A stretch of 64,000 nucleotides of DNA from Echinicola marina (lineage in GTDB: Bacteria > Bacteroidota > Bacteroidia > Cytophagales > Cyclobacteriaceae), in contig NZ_CP080025.1 in NCBI RefSeq assembly GCF_020463795.1, positions 5,622,501 through 5,686,500 on the forward strand, in the 5' to 3' direction. Below the pieces are notes generated by a model. It saw only the letters and a program-made list of their open reading frames with translations. It was not told the origin of the DNA and did not search any database. This document shows positions 19,598 through 28,957 of this stretch, piece by piece. Position 1 is the stretch's first letter. The number at the start of each line of letters is the position of its first letter. A program made the translations under genes and the position numbers.

Positions 19598-20632
19598 TAT
19601 GTGTATCCGTAAGAGTGCACGTAATAAAATATGACAATACGTGTCATTAAATTTCAAGGTATCAGGATAGTTGTTTTCTTGCATAAAAACAAGAAAAGCT
19701 ATGAACCTTATAGAATTTACGGGCCATTTCCCAGATGAGGAAAGTTGTGAACAATACATCAAGAAATACCGTGAGAAAAGCGGTATACGGTGCAAAAACT
19801 GTGAGAAGATAACCCGACACTATTGGTTTGCCAACGGCAGGTTTTTCGAATGCAGCAGTTGTCGGAGACGTTCTTCTCTTAAATCAGGGACGGTAATGGA
19901 AAACAGCAAGCTTCCGCTCCGTATCTGGCTATTGGCCATGCTGTTTATGTCGGCGACCAAGAAAGGGTTTTCCTGCCTTGAGCTCCAGCGGCAACTGGGG
20001 CTTAGCCGATATGAGACCACTTTCCGTCTGATGCACAGGATACGGTCAGCCATGGGACAACGAGATGAGCTTTATATCCTCAGTGACATGATTGAATATG
20101 ACGAGTGTTATATGGAAACCGTACAGGAGAACCAGATCTTGGGTCAGCTTAAACGTGGAAAAGGCAGCCAGAAACAGACCGCAGTAGCGGTGGCGGCCGA
20201 ATCGGTACCCTTGGAAGACCTGGATTCCGGGCAGAAAACAAAGCGCTGTGGCTATTTCAAAATGAGGGTCATGGACAAAGTGGACTGCGAGAGTGTCAAT
20301 GCCTTTATCCGGGCCAATACCGTAGGGGATGTGGTACTGTTTACAGACAAGAACACGGCCTACTCGAAAATAGAGGAAGTGGTGGCCACCCATTTGGCCG
20401 TTCCATCGGGAAAGGAGTCCGTAAACGACACCTTAAAATGGGTACACAAAGCAATCAGTAATCTTAAAAGAACCCTGTTGGGGGTATATCACATGATAAC
20501 TTATAAATATTTACAGAACTATTTAAATGAGTTTGTTTACAGATTGAACCGAAGATATTTTGGCAAAGGACTCTTTGAAAGGCTCGTTATTGCGGGCACT
20601 TACCCATACGTGCAGTAAAACGGATACACATA
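19598..20632 (+). mobile_element. Complete IS1595-family insertion sequence (1035 bp)
   Basis: Bounded by terminal inverted repeats at 19598-19622 and 20608-20632. The outer 13 bases (TATGTGTATCCGT) are perfectly repeated, and 21 of 25 positions match overall. The element holds one transposase gene and is flanked by a perfect 8-bp direct repeat ATAAAAAT. Its base composition is visibly richer in G+C than the flanking DNA, consistent with a foreign origin. It is inserted between the 3' end of an OmpA-family gene and the upstream region of susC. Removing it and one repeat copy restores a continuous AT-rich intergenic sequence. Confidence 0.93.
19701..20618 (+). CDS. IS1595-family (ISXO2-like) transposase
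   Basis: 305-residue transposase. It starts with a zinc-ribbon (Cys31, Cys34, Cys51, Cys54), a helix-turn-helix-like part (LELQRQLGLSRYETTFRLMHRIR) and the ISXO2-like catalytic domain with acidic residues in MIEYDECYME and FTDKNTAYSK. The third catalytic position is not an obvious Glu; the region reads KWVHKAISNLKRTLLGVYHM. This variation should be compared with close relatives before calling it inactive. The frame is open from TTG 19671, but the ATG at 19701 follows AAGAAAAGCT and gives the family N-terminus. The frame is undamaged, so transposition competence is plausible. Confidence 0.93.
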   Translation: MNLIEFTGHFPDEESCEQYIKKYREKSGIRCKNCEKITRHYWFANGRFFECSSCRRRSSLKSGTVMENSKLPLRIWLLAMLFMSATKKGFSCLELQRQLGLSRYETTFRLMHRIRSAMGQRDELYILSDMIEYDECYMETVQENQILGQLKRGKGSQKQTAVAVAAESVPLEDLDSGQKTKRCGYFKMRVMDKVDCESVNAFIRANTVGDVVLFTDKNTAYSKIEEVVATHLAVPSGKESVNDTLKWVHKAISNLKRTLLGVYHMITYKYLQNYLNEFVYRLNRRYFGKGLFERLVIAGTYPYVQ

Positions 20633-20640
20633 ATAAAAAT
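20633..20640 (+). repeat. Right copy of 8-bp target-site duplication
   Basis: ATAAAAAT, identical to the left copy at 19590-19597. Confidence 0.85.
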
Positions 20641-20681
20641 TACCTCCAAATAAAAACAAAACCAACGAATTTTCTTTGATT

Positions 20682-22592
20682 TCAATTTATTACAATCTCA
20701 ATCCTTCGATTTTTAGCCCTATTGGATTGATTGGAATTAGGTACCAAGGGCTTTTTGTCCCCCCAGCCCATCACTTCCAATCTGGAAGCTGGAATACCGT
20801 TTTCAATAAGATAAGACTGTACACTTTTCGCTCTGCGCATACTCAAATCTTGATTATAACTTTCTTCTCCAATATTATCCGTGTGCCCTTCTATTACAAT
20901 ATTCACTTGCTCATTTTCCAAAAGGAACTTTTTGAGTCTTGACAAGGAGCTTTTTGACGCTGGTTTTAATTCTGATTTATCAAAATCAAAAAACACATTT
21001 TCAAATAGGAACTGTTCACCTTTGGCCACTGGTTTAAGACCAATCTCCATATTTTTGATATCCTTTAAGCTATCTTTTTCCACATTATAGATCTTTGGCA
21101 AAAAGCCCTTTTTCTCAACATAAAGTCCAGAAAACGCCTTATCAGGATAAATCATCATAAATTGCCCTGAATCTCCACTTGACCTAAACTCATAGAGGGT
21201 ACTGTCGTTCTCTAAATTTACCAAAGCCAAAGAAGCTACAATTGGCTCTCCTGTCTTTTCATTCACGACTTTACCTCCGGTAACAATCAAGCGTTCTCCA
21301 AGATCAATTTCCTCAGGAAAAGTGAAGCGAAACAAATAAGATCTGTCCAGAACACCGTTCCGAATAGAATTCTCGGTATAATAAGCATAATCCCTTTGTG
21401 CAGTAATAAACAAGGCCAATTGATCCTGCTGATCATTTATAGGATAACCCAAATTATCAGGCATTTCAAATTCTCCTTTACTGATCTTGCTACTGAACAG
21501 GTCCATCCCTCCAAAACCCAAATGTCCATTAGAAGCAAAAAACAACAACTCATTATTGAAATATAAAAAAGGTGAAACCTCATCAAACTTGGTATTCACA
21601 ACAGCCCCTACGTTCACAGGAACCGACCAAACACCTAACTTATCCCTCATGGAATAATAAATATCATTCCCTCCAAATCCTCCCCTTCGGTTAGATGAAA
21701 AGAAAAGAATACTGCCATCAGCAGATAATGATGGCTGAGAATCCCAATACCTGGAATTCACCTTCTCGCCCATATTTTTTGGCTGCTGCCATTTACCATC
21801 TATCTTATAGGCAATGTATAAATCACAAGAACCAAAGGAATCAGGCGCATCACAGCTAGTATATATCAATATATTCCCATCTGCGGAAATGGTACAAGTA
21901 CCCTCATTATATACGGTGTTTATATTATTTCCCAAAGTCTCAGGACTGGACCAGCTCAGCCCATCCCAGGTAGAAGTAAAAATATCCTCATGATCAGTTC
22001 GCGCTATCCCATCTCTTTTTGTGAACAGCATCTGTCTGCTATCTGCTGTTAATACAGGAAAATACTGCTGATAAAATTCATTGAGTGGTACTGGCAGCTT
22101 CTCCTTATCGATCTGCTTGGTCTTTCTCATTTCACTTTCAATGAATGAAAGTTGTTCATCCATTTCCTTATAAGCGTGAGAAGCCTTTAGGGCATTGGAA
22201 AAATATCGCTGAGATGATTGAAACTTCATTACGGCCTGATCAAAATCACCAGACTTCAAATATATCTTCGTGATCAACCATGCAAAACTGGCCTTATGTT
22301 CAATATTCCCCGCACTTTTCAAATCACCCTTGATGGACACCTGAAGCGCCTCTGGATAATCTCCTTTATTTAACAATAACTGAGACCACTTTCTATATGC
22401 CTCCAAAAAATTATCATTTCTTTTTACCGCCAACTCAAACTTCTCCATCGCTTCATCATACCTTCTTCTCAAAGTCAAATCTTCCCCCTCTTGATAAAGC
22501 TTAATAGCTCTCCTATCATCAACGGTATACTCTTGGCCGTAAAGATGAAAACTGATAAATATAAAAAAGAGGACTATTTGGGTTGTTCGCAT
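20682..22592 (-). CDS. PorE-like OmpA-family protein with TPR and PD40 propeller
   Basis: 636 residues with a signal peptide (LFFIFISFHLYGQ). Domains in order: TPR-like helices (about 25-150, AIKLYQEGEDLTLRRRYDEA), a PD40/WD40-like beta-propeller (about 165-420, repeats such as SADGNILIYTS and SADGSILFFSSNRRGGFGGNDIYYS), a carboxypeptidase-regulatory-like fold (about 432-510, GKVVNEKTGEPIVASL) and a C-terminal OmpA peptidoglycan-binding domain (IVIEGHTDNIGE, RRAKSVQSYL, NRRIEIVIN). This is the domain order of PorE of the type IX secretion system, but no lipobox is seen and Bacteroidota encode several paralogues, so a T9SS role is only a possibility. It follows queE, whose stop is 4 bases from this start on the minus strand order. 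Confidence 0.85.
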   Translation of the reverse strand: MRTTQIVLFFIFISFHLYGQEYTVDDRRAIKLYQEGEDLTLRRRYDEAMEKFELAVKRNDNFLEAYRKWSQLLLNKGDYPEALQVSIKGDLKSAGNIEHKASFAWLITKIYLKSGDFDQAVMKFQSSQRYFSNALKASHAYKEMDEQLSFIESEMRKTKQIDKEKLPVPLNEFYQQYFPVLTADSRQMLFTKRDGIARTDHEDIFTSTWDGLSWSSPETLGNNINTVYNEGTCTISADGNILIYTSCDAPDSFGSCDLYIAYKIDGKWQQPKNMGEKVNSRYWDSQPSLSADGSILFFSSNRRGGFGGNDIYYSMRDKLGVWSVPVNVGAVVNTKFDEVSPFLYFNNELLFFASNGHLGFGGMDLFSSKISKGEFEMPDNLGYPINDQQDQLALFITAQRDYAYYTENSIRNGVLDRSYLFRFTFPEEIDLGERLIVTGGKVVNEKTGEPIVASLALVNLENDSTLYEFRSSGDSGQFMMIYPDKAFSGLYVEKKGFLPKIYNVEKDSLKDIKNMEIGLKPVAKGEQFLFENVFFDFDKSELKPASKSSLSRLKKFLLENEQVNIVIEGHTDNIGEESYNQDLSMRRAKSVQSYLIENGIPASRLEVMGWGDKKPLVPNSNQSNRAKNRRIEIVIN

Positions 22593-22596
22593 TTAT

Positions 22597-23223
22597 TTAT
22601 GGTATATCCATAAATTTATGAGTTTGAAGCGAAATATTCCAATCTGGATGACTTTTTACGTAATTAATTATGTCGTTGATGTACTTTTCTGACCTACTCC
22701 ACTCGGGTTGAAGCAGTTTTTTACACTTTTCAGTAACCATAGCAGCATGCTTCTCTGCAAAATCAAAATCACTCTTATGAAAAACAATCACCTTTAGTTC
22801 ATCCGCCCTTTCAAAAATACTTTCGTGTGGTTCTTTAAATTTCTTTGGGGAAAAACAAACCCAATCAAAATGTCCTGAAAAGGGATGCGTTCCACTGGTT
22901 TCAATATTGATAATGAAACCCTTTTCTTTTAATAGGGATGTGAGCGGATTTAAATCATACATTAAAGGCTCTCCACCAGTGATCACCACCAATCTTCCGG
23001 GATGTTCCAAAGCCCCCTGTACAATCTCCTCGATAGATAATACGGGCCATTTACCTGCTTCCCATGATTCTTTCACATCACACCAAACACAACCAACATC
23101 ACAACCTCCCAAGCGGATAAAATAAGCAGGATGTCCTGTAAATGTCCCTTCACCTTGAATGGTGTAAAACGCTTCCATGACAGGAAGCTTCAATCCCTTT
23201 TCTACTAAATCTTTATCTATCAT
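22597..23223 (-). CDS. queE: 7-carboxy-7-deazaguanine synthase (radical SAM)
   Basis: Radical-SAM enzyme converting 6-carboxytetrahydropterin (the QueD product) to 7-carboxy-7-deazaguanine in queuosine-precursor biosynthesis. The cluster motif is Cys41-x3-Cys45-x2-Cys48 in GGCDVGCVWCDV, preceded by the substrate loop FYTIQGEGTFTG; VVITGGEPLMY is the family SAM-binding GGEP motif. The length of 208 residues is usual. In transcription order queE comes after no close gene and is directly before nothing on its 3' side except 4 bases to the OmpA-family gene end-start junction; note that the OmpA-family gene lies downstream of queE on the minus strand, so they are likely co-transcribed. Confidence 0.93.
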   Translation of the reverse strand: MIDKDLVEKGLKLPVMEAFYTIQGEGTFTGHPAYFIRLGGCDVGCVWCDVKESWEAGKWPVLSIEEIVQGALEHPGRLVVITGGEPLMYDLNPLTSLLKEKGFIINIETSGTHPFSGHFDWVCFSPKKFKEPHESIFERADELKVIVFHKSDFDFAEKHAAMVTEKCKKLLQPEWSRSEKYINDIINYVKSHPDWNISLQTHKFMDIP

Positions 23224-23356
23224 AATAATTTTTGATTGAGCGGGTAATTGAACCGCTTATGTTCTGGCTTTAGGCCTTTTTATATAACAAAGCAGGCTTC
23301 ATGACTGGAAGTTCCCTCCCAATTAAAAAGCCTGCCCTTAAAAATATCTACCTATC

Positions 23357-24241
23357 TTAAGGATATACCTTTTTTTCTGCTGACTGTAAGGTATTATAAA
23401 GCAATGAAGCAATGGTCATCGGACCAACACCTCCTGGAACAGGAGTAATTGCTGAAACTTTATCAGCAACTTCATCAAACTTAACATCTCCAATCAATCG
23501 GAACCCGCTCTTTTTAGAAGCATCTTCAATTCTATGGATCCCCACATCCACTACAACAGCTCCTTCTTTCACCATATCCGCAGTGACAAATTCAGGTTTA
23601 CCAATGGCCACAATAAGAATATCTGCGGTTTTGGTAATCTCCTTTAAGTTTTGTGTTCTACTATGAGTAAGGGTAACCGTACAATTTCCTGGGTTTCCAT
23701 TTCTGGCCATCAAGATACTCATTGGCGACCCCACAATATGGCTTCTTCCTATCACCACACAATGCTTACCGGAAGTTTCAACATGATATCGCTTAAGCAA
23801 TTCAACAATTCCATATGGCGTTGCAGCAACATATGTAGGCCAATTCAAAGCCATTCTACCTACATTGGCTGGGGTAAAACCATCCACATCCTTTTCAGGC
23901 TTGATCTTAGCGGTCACTTTCTCCACTGATATATGATCAGGCAATGGAAGCTGAACGATCAACCCATCGATCTCCGGATTCTCATTGATATCTTCCACTG
24001 TTTTCAATAACTCCTCCTCAGAGACACTATCCTCTAATCGTACCAATGTGGAATCAAACCCAACAAATTCACAAGCTTTTACCTTAGCTCCTACATAAGT
24101 CTGACTGGCTCCATCATTACCCACCAAGATCGCAGCCAAATGAGGAATTTTACCTCCTTCTTTTTTGATTTCCTTAACTCGGTCAGCAATTTCGTTTTTA
24201 ATTTCTGCTGATGTTTTTTTACCGTCTATTATTGTAGGCAT
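23357..24241 (-). CDS. folD: Methylenetetrahydrofolate dehydrogenase/methenyl-THF cyclohydrolase
   Basis: Bifunctional one-carbon enzyme interconverting 5,10-methylene-, 5,10-methenyl- and 10-formyl-tetrahydrofolate. Tyr49 and catalytic Lys53 lie in the [12 protein letters not shown] signature; [11 protein letters not shown] and the NADP-binding [12 protein letters not shown] motif follow, and the second family signature [11 protein letters not shown] closes the C-terminal part. The length of 294 residues is normal. A palindrome GTGGGA-A-TCCCAC lies about 30 bases upstream of the start. It is not obviously in an operon with its neighbours, being separated from lepA by 154 bases. Confidence 0.96.
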   Translation of the reverse strand: MPTIIDGKKTSAEIKNEIADRVKEIKKEGGKIPHLAAILVGNDGASQTYVGAKVKACEFVGFDSTLVRLEDSVSEEELLKTVEDINENPEIDGLIVQLPLPDHISVEKVTAKIKPEKDVDGFTPANVGRMALNWPTYVAATPYGIVELLKRYHVETSGKHCVVIGRSHIVGSPMSILMARNGNPGNCTVTLTHSRTQNLKEITKTADILIVAIGKPEFVTADMVKEGAVVVDVGIHRIEDASKKSGFRLIGDVKFDEVADKVSAITPVPGGVGPMTIASLLYNTLQSAEKKVYP

Positions 24242-24269
24242 AATTTATTCTTTAAGTGAGAAGTACGAA

Positions 24270-24282
24270 GTGGGAATCCCAC
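24270..24282. promoter_or_regulatory. Palindrome upstream of folD
   Basis: GTGGGA-A-TCCCAC, a perfect 6+1+6 inverted repeat in the leader of folD. It could be an operator or a small RNA hairpin; nothing else identifies it. Confidence 0.3.
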
Positions 24283-24395
24283 CTGTTAATCACAGTTTAT
24301 TTACCAAATTTAATATCTAAAGATTATTCTATGATTCAAGATCATGGCTTCTAATTCAGAACAATAAAAGTCTTACATCTTGAATCTAGCCTCTT

Positions 24396-26189
24396 CTAAT
24401 CTAACTTTAATACTGCCATAAATGCTTCTTGAGGCACTTCCACATTACCTACTTGTCTCATTCGCTTCTTCCCTTTCTTCTGCTTATCAAGTAGCTTACG
24501 CTTACGGGAAATATCTCCACCATAACACTTGGCCAATACATTTTTACGCATGGCCTTTACAGTTTCTCTGGCAATAATCTTGGTACCAATCGCCGCCTGA
24601 ATAGCAATTTCAAACATTTGACGTGGCACTAATTCCTTTAATTTTTCGCAAAGTCGCTTGCCCCACTCATAGGCTTTGTCTCTATGGACTACAGCCGAAA
24701 GGGCATCCACTACTTCACCATTCAACATCACATCCAAACGAACCATATTGGATGGCTTGTTCTCTCTCAGCTCATAATCCAATGAAGCATAACCTCTGGA
24801 AATAGTTTTTAATTTATCGAAAAAGTCAAATACAATCTCTGCCAATGGCATATCAAATGACAATTCCACCCGATCCGCAGTGAGGTATACCTGGTTCTTG
24901 ATCTGGCCTCTCTTTTCCATACAAAGCTGAATCACTGGCCCCACGTAATCGGACTTAGTGATGATGGAGGCATGAACAAAGGGCTCCTCAATATGCTTGA
25001 AAAGGTTCGGATCAGGCATATCAGACGGTGCATTGATCAGTTTATATTCCCCATTGTTCATTAATGCTTTGAACTGGACTGATGGCACTGTAGTGATAAC
25101 CGTCATATCAAATTCCCGCTCCAATCGCTCCTGGATAATTTCCATATGAAGCATCCCCAGGAATCCACAACGGAATCCAAAGCCCAATGCTGCTGAGGTC
25201 TCCGGTTCCCAAACCAAAGAAGCATCATTCAACTGAAGTTTTTCCATAGAAGCCCTTAACTCCTCAAACTCGGTAGTATCTACAGGATAAATCCCTGCAA
25301 AAACCATGGGCTTCACATTTTCAAAACCTTGGATCGCTTTGGTACAAGGTCTTTTTATATGGGTAATGGTATCCCCTACTTTTACTTCCTTTGCTACCTT
25401 GATCCCAGAAATCAAATAGCCAACGTTACCAGCACTTATCGTGTCCTGCGGCTTTTGTTGAATACCTAAAATCCCGATTTCATCCGCATCATATTCCTTT
25501 CCTGTATTAACAAATTTAATCTTATCGCCCTTTTTGATGGTTCCGTTGAACACACGGAAAAGTACCTCCACACCACGGAAAGGATTATAAACAGAGTCAA
25601 AAATCATAGCCTGCAATGGCTCATCCACATCTCCTTTTGGAGCGGGCACTTTTTCAACCACTGCATTCAAAATATCTTCTATCCCCAAACCTTCCTTACC
25701 GGAAGCATGGATGATATCTTCTCTCTCACATCCAATCAAGTCGATCACCTCATCGGCAACCACCTCAGGGTCTGCACCTGGAAGATCTATCTTATTCAAT
25801 ACAGGTATGATCTCAAGATCATGCTCCATGGCCAAATATAAATTGGAAATGGTCTGAGCTTCTACCCCCTGAGAAGCATCCACAATCAATAATGCGCCTT
25901 CACAAGCCGCAATAGAACGTGAAACCTCATAGGAGAAATCTACGTGGCCAGGAGTATCTATCAGGTTCAGGACATATTCCTCCCCTTGGTAATTATATTT
26001 CATTTGGATGGCATGAGACTTAATGGTAATCCCTCTCTCACGCTCTAAATCCATATTATCCAATAATTGATCTTGCATCTCCCTTTCGGTCACCGTATTG
26101 GTAAACTGTAGGAGACGATCCGCCAATGTACTCTTCCCATGATCAATATGGGCTATGATACAGAAATTTCTTATTTTTTGCATATCCAT
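24396..26189 (-). CDS. lepA: Elongation factor 4 (LepA)
   Basis: Ribosome-associated translational GTPase that can move stalled ribosomes or assist assembly. G-domain motifs: [10 protein letters not shown] (G1), the DTPGHVDF G3 motif and NKIDLPGA (G4). LepA-specific features are [22 protein letters not shown] at the N-terminus (residues about 6-27) and the C-terminal domain ending with [19 protein letters not shown] and [19 protein letters not shown]. 597 residues, normal length. The two in-frame ATGs (26189 and 26183) are equally possible starts. Transcribed alone. Confidence 0.97.
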   Translation of the reverse strand: MDMQKIRNFCIIAHIDHGKSTLADRLLQFTNTVTEREMQDQLLDNMDLERERGITIKSHAIQMKYNYQGEEYVLNLIDTPGHVDFSYEVSRSIAACEGALLIVDASQGVEAQTISNLYLAMEHDLEIIPVLNKIDLPGADPEVVADEVIDLIGCEREDIIHASGKEGLGIEDILNAVVEKVPAPKGDVDEPLQAMIFDSVYNPFRGVEVLFRVFNGTIKKGDKIKFVNTGKEYDADEIGILGIQQKPQDTISAGNVGYLISGIKVAKEVKVGDTITHIKRPCTKAIQGFENVKPMVFAGIYPVDTTEFEELRASMEKLQLNDASLVWEPETSAALGFGFRCGFLGMLHMEIIQERLEREFDMTVITTVPSVQFKALMNNGEYKLINAPSDMPDPNLFKHIEEPFVHASIITKSDYVGPVIQLCMEKRGQIKNQVYLTADRVELSFDMPLAEIVFDFFDKLKTISRGYASLDYELRENKPSNMVRLDVMLNGEVVDALSAVVHRDKAYEWGKRLCEKLKELVPRQMFEIAIQAAIGTKIIARETVKAMRKNVLAKCYGGDISRKRKLLDKQKKGKKRMRQVGNVEVPQEAFMAVLKLD

Positions 26190-26312
26190 TCTGAGGGCAA
26201 AAATAGTAAATAGTTAGTGTTTTAATAGTATAGCATTGACATATTTATCATATAGTTCCCTAATACCTTATATCCCTATCACCTTCACTAGCTTTTCTTT
26301 AGCTTAATGGAC

Positions 26313-26343
26313 TTGTTGAACCTTATTATGCTCCTTATCTTTG
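26313..26343 (+). promoter_or_regulatory. Promoter of the DUF4924 gene
   Basis: TATCTTTG at 26336-26343 with TTG at 26313-26315 (20-base spacer) or 26316-26318 (17-base spacer). The TTG at 26341, the most upstream start codon of the frame, is part of the -7 box, so translation must begin further downstream. Confidence 0.6.
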
Positions 26344-26367
26344 CAGCTCCAAAATCAAACTCAAATC

Positions 26368-26904
26368 ATGAAACAACTGGCGGAAAAGAAAAGAGAGAAA
26401 AATATAGGGGAATATATTGTTTATATGTACCAAATGGAGGACCTGATCAGGTCTTACCAATTCAATATGGATGAAATCCGCCAATATGTCATCTCCCATT
26501 ACCCTGTATCCGATCAAGAAAGGACAGATATCACTGATTGGTTCCGCTCGCTGGTTCAACAAATGAAGCATGAGAAAATCCAAGAAACCGGACACCTTTC
26601 CACTACCCAAAAAGAAGTGGATCACTTGGCCAAAATCCATTGGGATCTGCTTAAAACTGATCAGGAATATTTCAAAATATACAATGAAGCCAAGCCTCAT
26701 GTAATCGAAGCCATTATGAATGCTGATGGACAAGACTTAGGTCATGAAATCCAAATCTGCATCAACGGTGTCTATGGGCTTCTTCTGTGCCGCCTTACTG
26801 GCAAGAAACTAAGTCCGGAACAGGAAAAGTCCGCCCAAGCCTTTGGAAATGTTTTGAGTTATCTCAACCTTGCCTATATGGAAGAAAAGAAAGATCAAAA
26901 ATAA
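26368..26904 (+). CDS. DUF4924 family protein, function unknown
   Basis: 178-residue cytosolic protein matching the Bacteroidota-restricted DUF4924 family by its start (KEKNIGEYIVYMYQMEDLIRS-type segment, residues about 9-29) and the conserved C-terminal half (GHEIQICINGVYGLLLCRL, then LSPEQEKSAQAFGNVLSYL). It is mainly helical and charged, without signal peptide or membrane segment. No biochemical function is known to me. ATG 26368 is chosen because the upstream TTG overlaps the promoter. It stands alone, convergent with the helicase gene; an overlapping antisense frame at 26335-26733 is not considered real. Confidence 0.75.
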   Translation: MKQLAEKKREKNIGEYIVYMYQMEDLIRSYQFNMDEIRQYVISHYPVSDQERTDITDWFRSLVQQMKHEKIQETGHLSTTQKEVDHLAKIHWDLLKTDQEYFKIYNEAKPHVIEAIMNADGQDLGHEIQICINGVYGLLLCRLTGKKLSPEQEKSAQAFGNVLSYLNLAYMEEKKDQK

Positions 26905-26914
26905 TTTCTGATGT

Positions 26915-26951
26915 CATAATGCCTGAAAGGCCATTTCCTCCAGGCATTATG
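26915..26951. terminator. Hairpin between convergent DUF4924 and helicase genes
   Basis: Perfect 11-bp inverted repeat CATAATGCCTG (26915-26925) / CAGGCATTATG (26941-26951). There is no U tract directly after either arm, so it may be a transcript-end stabiliser rather than a classical intrinsic terminator. Confidence 0.5.
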
Positions 26952-26956
26952 GCCAA

Positions 26957-28885
26957 TTAAAATTCCATAACTTCATAAATGCTCTTATAAAAACCATTTT
27001 CGGTAACAAAATCCAAATACTGCTGGTAAAACGGATGAGCACTCAAAGTAGCACTATCTCCCACAACGATCAACTTCCTCCTAGCCCTAGTCAAAGCCAC
27101 ATTCATCCTTCTGATATCAGCCAGAAAACCTATTTCACCTTGCTCATTGGACCTGACCAAACTGATCAAAATAATATCTCTTTCCTGCCCTTGAAATCCG
27201 TCGATAGTCCCTACGCTTATATTATCTCTTAATTCCCTTAATTGACCAAATCCCTCTCCTTCCTCCAATAATTCCGTAAGCTTTTTCACCTGCGCCTTAT
27301 AAGGTGAGACAATACTAATAGAATACTTCTCTGATTGAAAAGCTTCCATTCCCAATCTATCAATCAGCTTTTCCAACATTCCAAGAGAAAACCTCGCTTC
27401 TTCTGTATTGAGCTTACTGAGCGAATCTTTCTCAAGGTGTTCGGCAAAACCACTCCCCGCAGTATCTATGAATTCAATCACTGGCTCTTCCTTGCCTAAA
27501 GCGTGTTGCAAGGTGTTCTCTGCAGCTTTTAAAGCCCCTTGATAGAAATATTCGCTGGAAAACTTCATAATCATTTCAGGCATCCTGTACTGCATCCTCA
27601 GCATAATACTGGCATTGGCCTGTCGCTTGATCACCTTTTCAAACAAAGTCTCACTTAAGCCTTCTTTACTGGCTTCGTAAGATTTGATCGTCGGAGGAAG
27701 TTGGCAGTGATCTCCCGCCATGATGATCTTATCTGCTTTCATCACAGGTATCCAAGTAGCCGGTTCCAATCCTTGACCAGCTTCATCGATAAATACAACG
27801 GGGAATTTCATTCCTTTCAAGACCGGATTATTGGCCCCAACCAAAGTGGTCGCCATAACTTGACTTTGCTGAAAAACATCAAAAATTATATAATCTTCCA
27901 AATGTGCCGCTGCCTCTTTGGCTTTACTAGCCTCAGCCAGTAAACGTTTTCTTTGCTCTCGCTCTGCCTGACCAAAATTTCGCTTGTACTTCCTGCCCAT
28001 TCTCCTATATTCTTCCACAGATTTTCGGAGTTTTTTAAGGTCCCTATAACTCTGGTGCGCAGCTATTTTAGCATCTAAAGTCTGTTCCAATATCTGATCA
28101 TCGACTCTGGCAGGATGCCCTATCCGAAGTGTCGACACACCACTTATACTTAATTTTTCAACCAAAAGGTCCACCGCAGCATTACTGGGAGCACACACCA
28201 TAACCTGAGGATGTCTTTTTAAAACCTCTTTAATGGCAGCAACCAAGGTGGTAGTTTTCCCTGTTCCTGGAGGACCATGTACCACCGCCACGTCTTGAGT
28301 GTTCAGCACCTTTCGGACCGCTTCATTTTGGCTATTATTCAAACCATCAATATCCCCTGTAATAAATCCATCATCAAAATCAGCTTGTTTTTCCCCTAAG
28401 AAAACATCTCTTAATTGGCCCAGCCTACCACTTTCTGCTTTGATCACACTGTTCATCGCAAAGTCCATCTCCCTATAGCTGGCCTCATCAAAATGCAGGT
28501 CCACTCCCAGTTTGCCATCATGCAACCAGTCTGGCCATTCATTGCCCATCAGCGTAATGGTCATGGTATTCTTACGCACAAAATTCACTATTCCATTGAC
28601 CCTAGGAGCCTTGCCCTCCGAAAAATTGGAAAACAAGGAAATGGATTTACCCGACTGGAAACTATGTGACTGTCCGCTTTCCGCTCTCTCCACTTCCAAT
28701 ATCAACCTTTCACCCATACCTACTTTAGTTTTGATAACCTGGACAGGATACCAACATATCCCTTCCTTTTTCTTATCCGCCAGTGAAGCACTTAATGTCT
28801 TCAAGCGGTATTGCTCCAGGTCCTCTGCCCACTCTTTTTTCAAAAGTTGTAAAGTAAATTTTAATTCTTCCTGTATTTTCGACAT
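26957..28885 (-). CDS. SF1B (UPF1/IGHMBP2-like) DNA/RNA helicase
   Basis: 642-residue helicase. The N-terminal part (about 1-180) is the beta-barrel/OB-like region of IGHMBP2-type proteins. Walker A GPPGTGKTTT is at about 203-212, motif II VVFIDEAGQGLEP, motif III GDHCQLPPT, motif IV-V SVGTIDGFQGQERDIILIS and motif VI NVALTRARRKLIVVGD. Such helicases act on nucleic acid 5' to 3'; the exact cellular role in Bacteroidota is not known. The frame opens with TTG-ATG, and the ATG at 28885 is the likely start. It has one of the best promoters of the window (TTTG-N18-TAGATTTG) and is divergent from acpH. Confidence 0.9.
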   Translation of the reverse strand: MSKIQEELKFTLQLLKKEWAEDLEQYRLKTLSASLADKKKEGICWYPVQVIKTKVGMGERLILEVERAESGQSHSFQSGKSISLFSNFSEGKAPRVNGIVNFVRKNTMTITLMGNEWPDWLHDGKLGVDLHFDEASYREMDFAMNSVIKAESGRLGQLRDVFLGEKQADFDDGFITGDIDGLNNSQNEAVRKVLNTQDVAVVHGPPGTGKTTTLVAAIKEVLKRHPQVMVCAPSNAAVDLLVEKLSISGVSTLRIGHPARVDDQILEQTLDAKIAAHQSYRDLKKLRKSVEEYRRMGRKYKRNFGQAEREQRKRLLAEASKAKEAAAHLEDYIIFDVFQQSQVMATTLVGANNPVLKGMKFPVVFIDEAGQGLEPATWIPVMKADKIIMAGDHCQLPPTIKSYEASKEGLSETLFEKVIKRQANASIMLRMQYRMPEMIMKFSSEYFYQGALKAAENTLQHALGKEEPVIEFIDTAGSGFAEHLEKDSLSKLNTEEARFSLGMLEKLIDRLGMEAFQSEKYSISIVSPYKAQVKKLTELLEEGEGFGQLRELRDNISVGTIDGFQGQERDIILISLVRSNEQGEIGFLADIRRMNVALTRARRKLIVVGDSATLSAHPFYQQYLDFVTENGFYKSIYEVMEF

Positions 28886-28905
28886 CAATGGTTATTTTTA
28901 ATCAT

Positions 28906-28935
28906 CAAATCTAATGTATTTGATAATGTCGCAAA
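28906..28935 (-). promoter_or_regulatory. Promoter of the helicase gene
   Basis: On the minus strand TTTG (28935-28932), 18 bases, TAGATTTG (28913-28906). Transcription would begin about 14 bases before the ATG. Confidence 0.6.
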
Positions 28936-28957
28936 CCATTTAACCCTATTTTCTATC

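Noticed and set aside
26335-26733. 132-codon frame antisense to the DUF4924 gene
   Set aside because: The sense protein matches a known family and has a promoter; the antisense frame has no similarity or signals.
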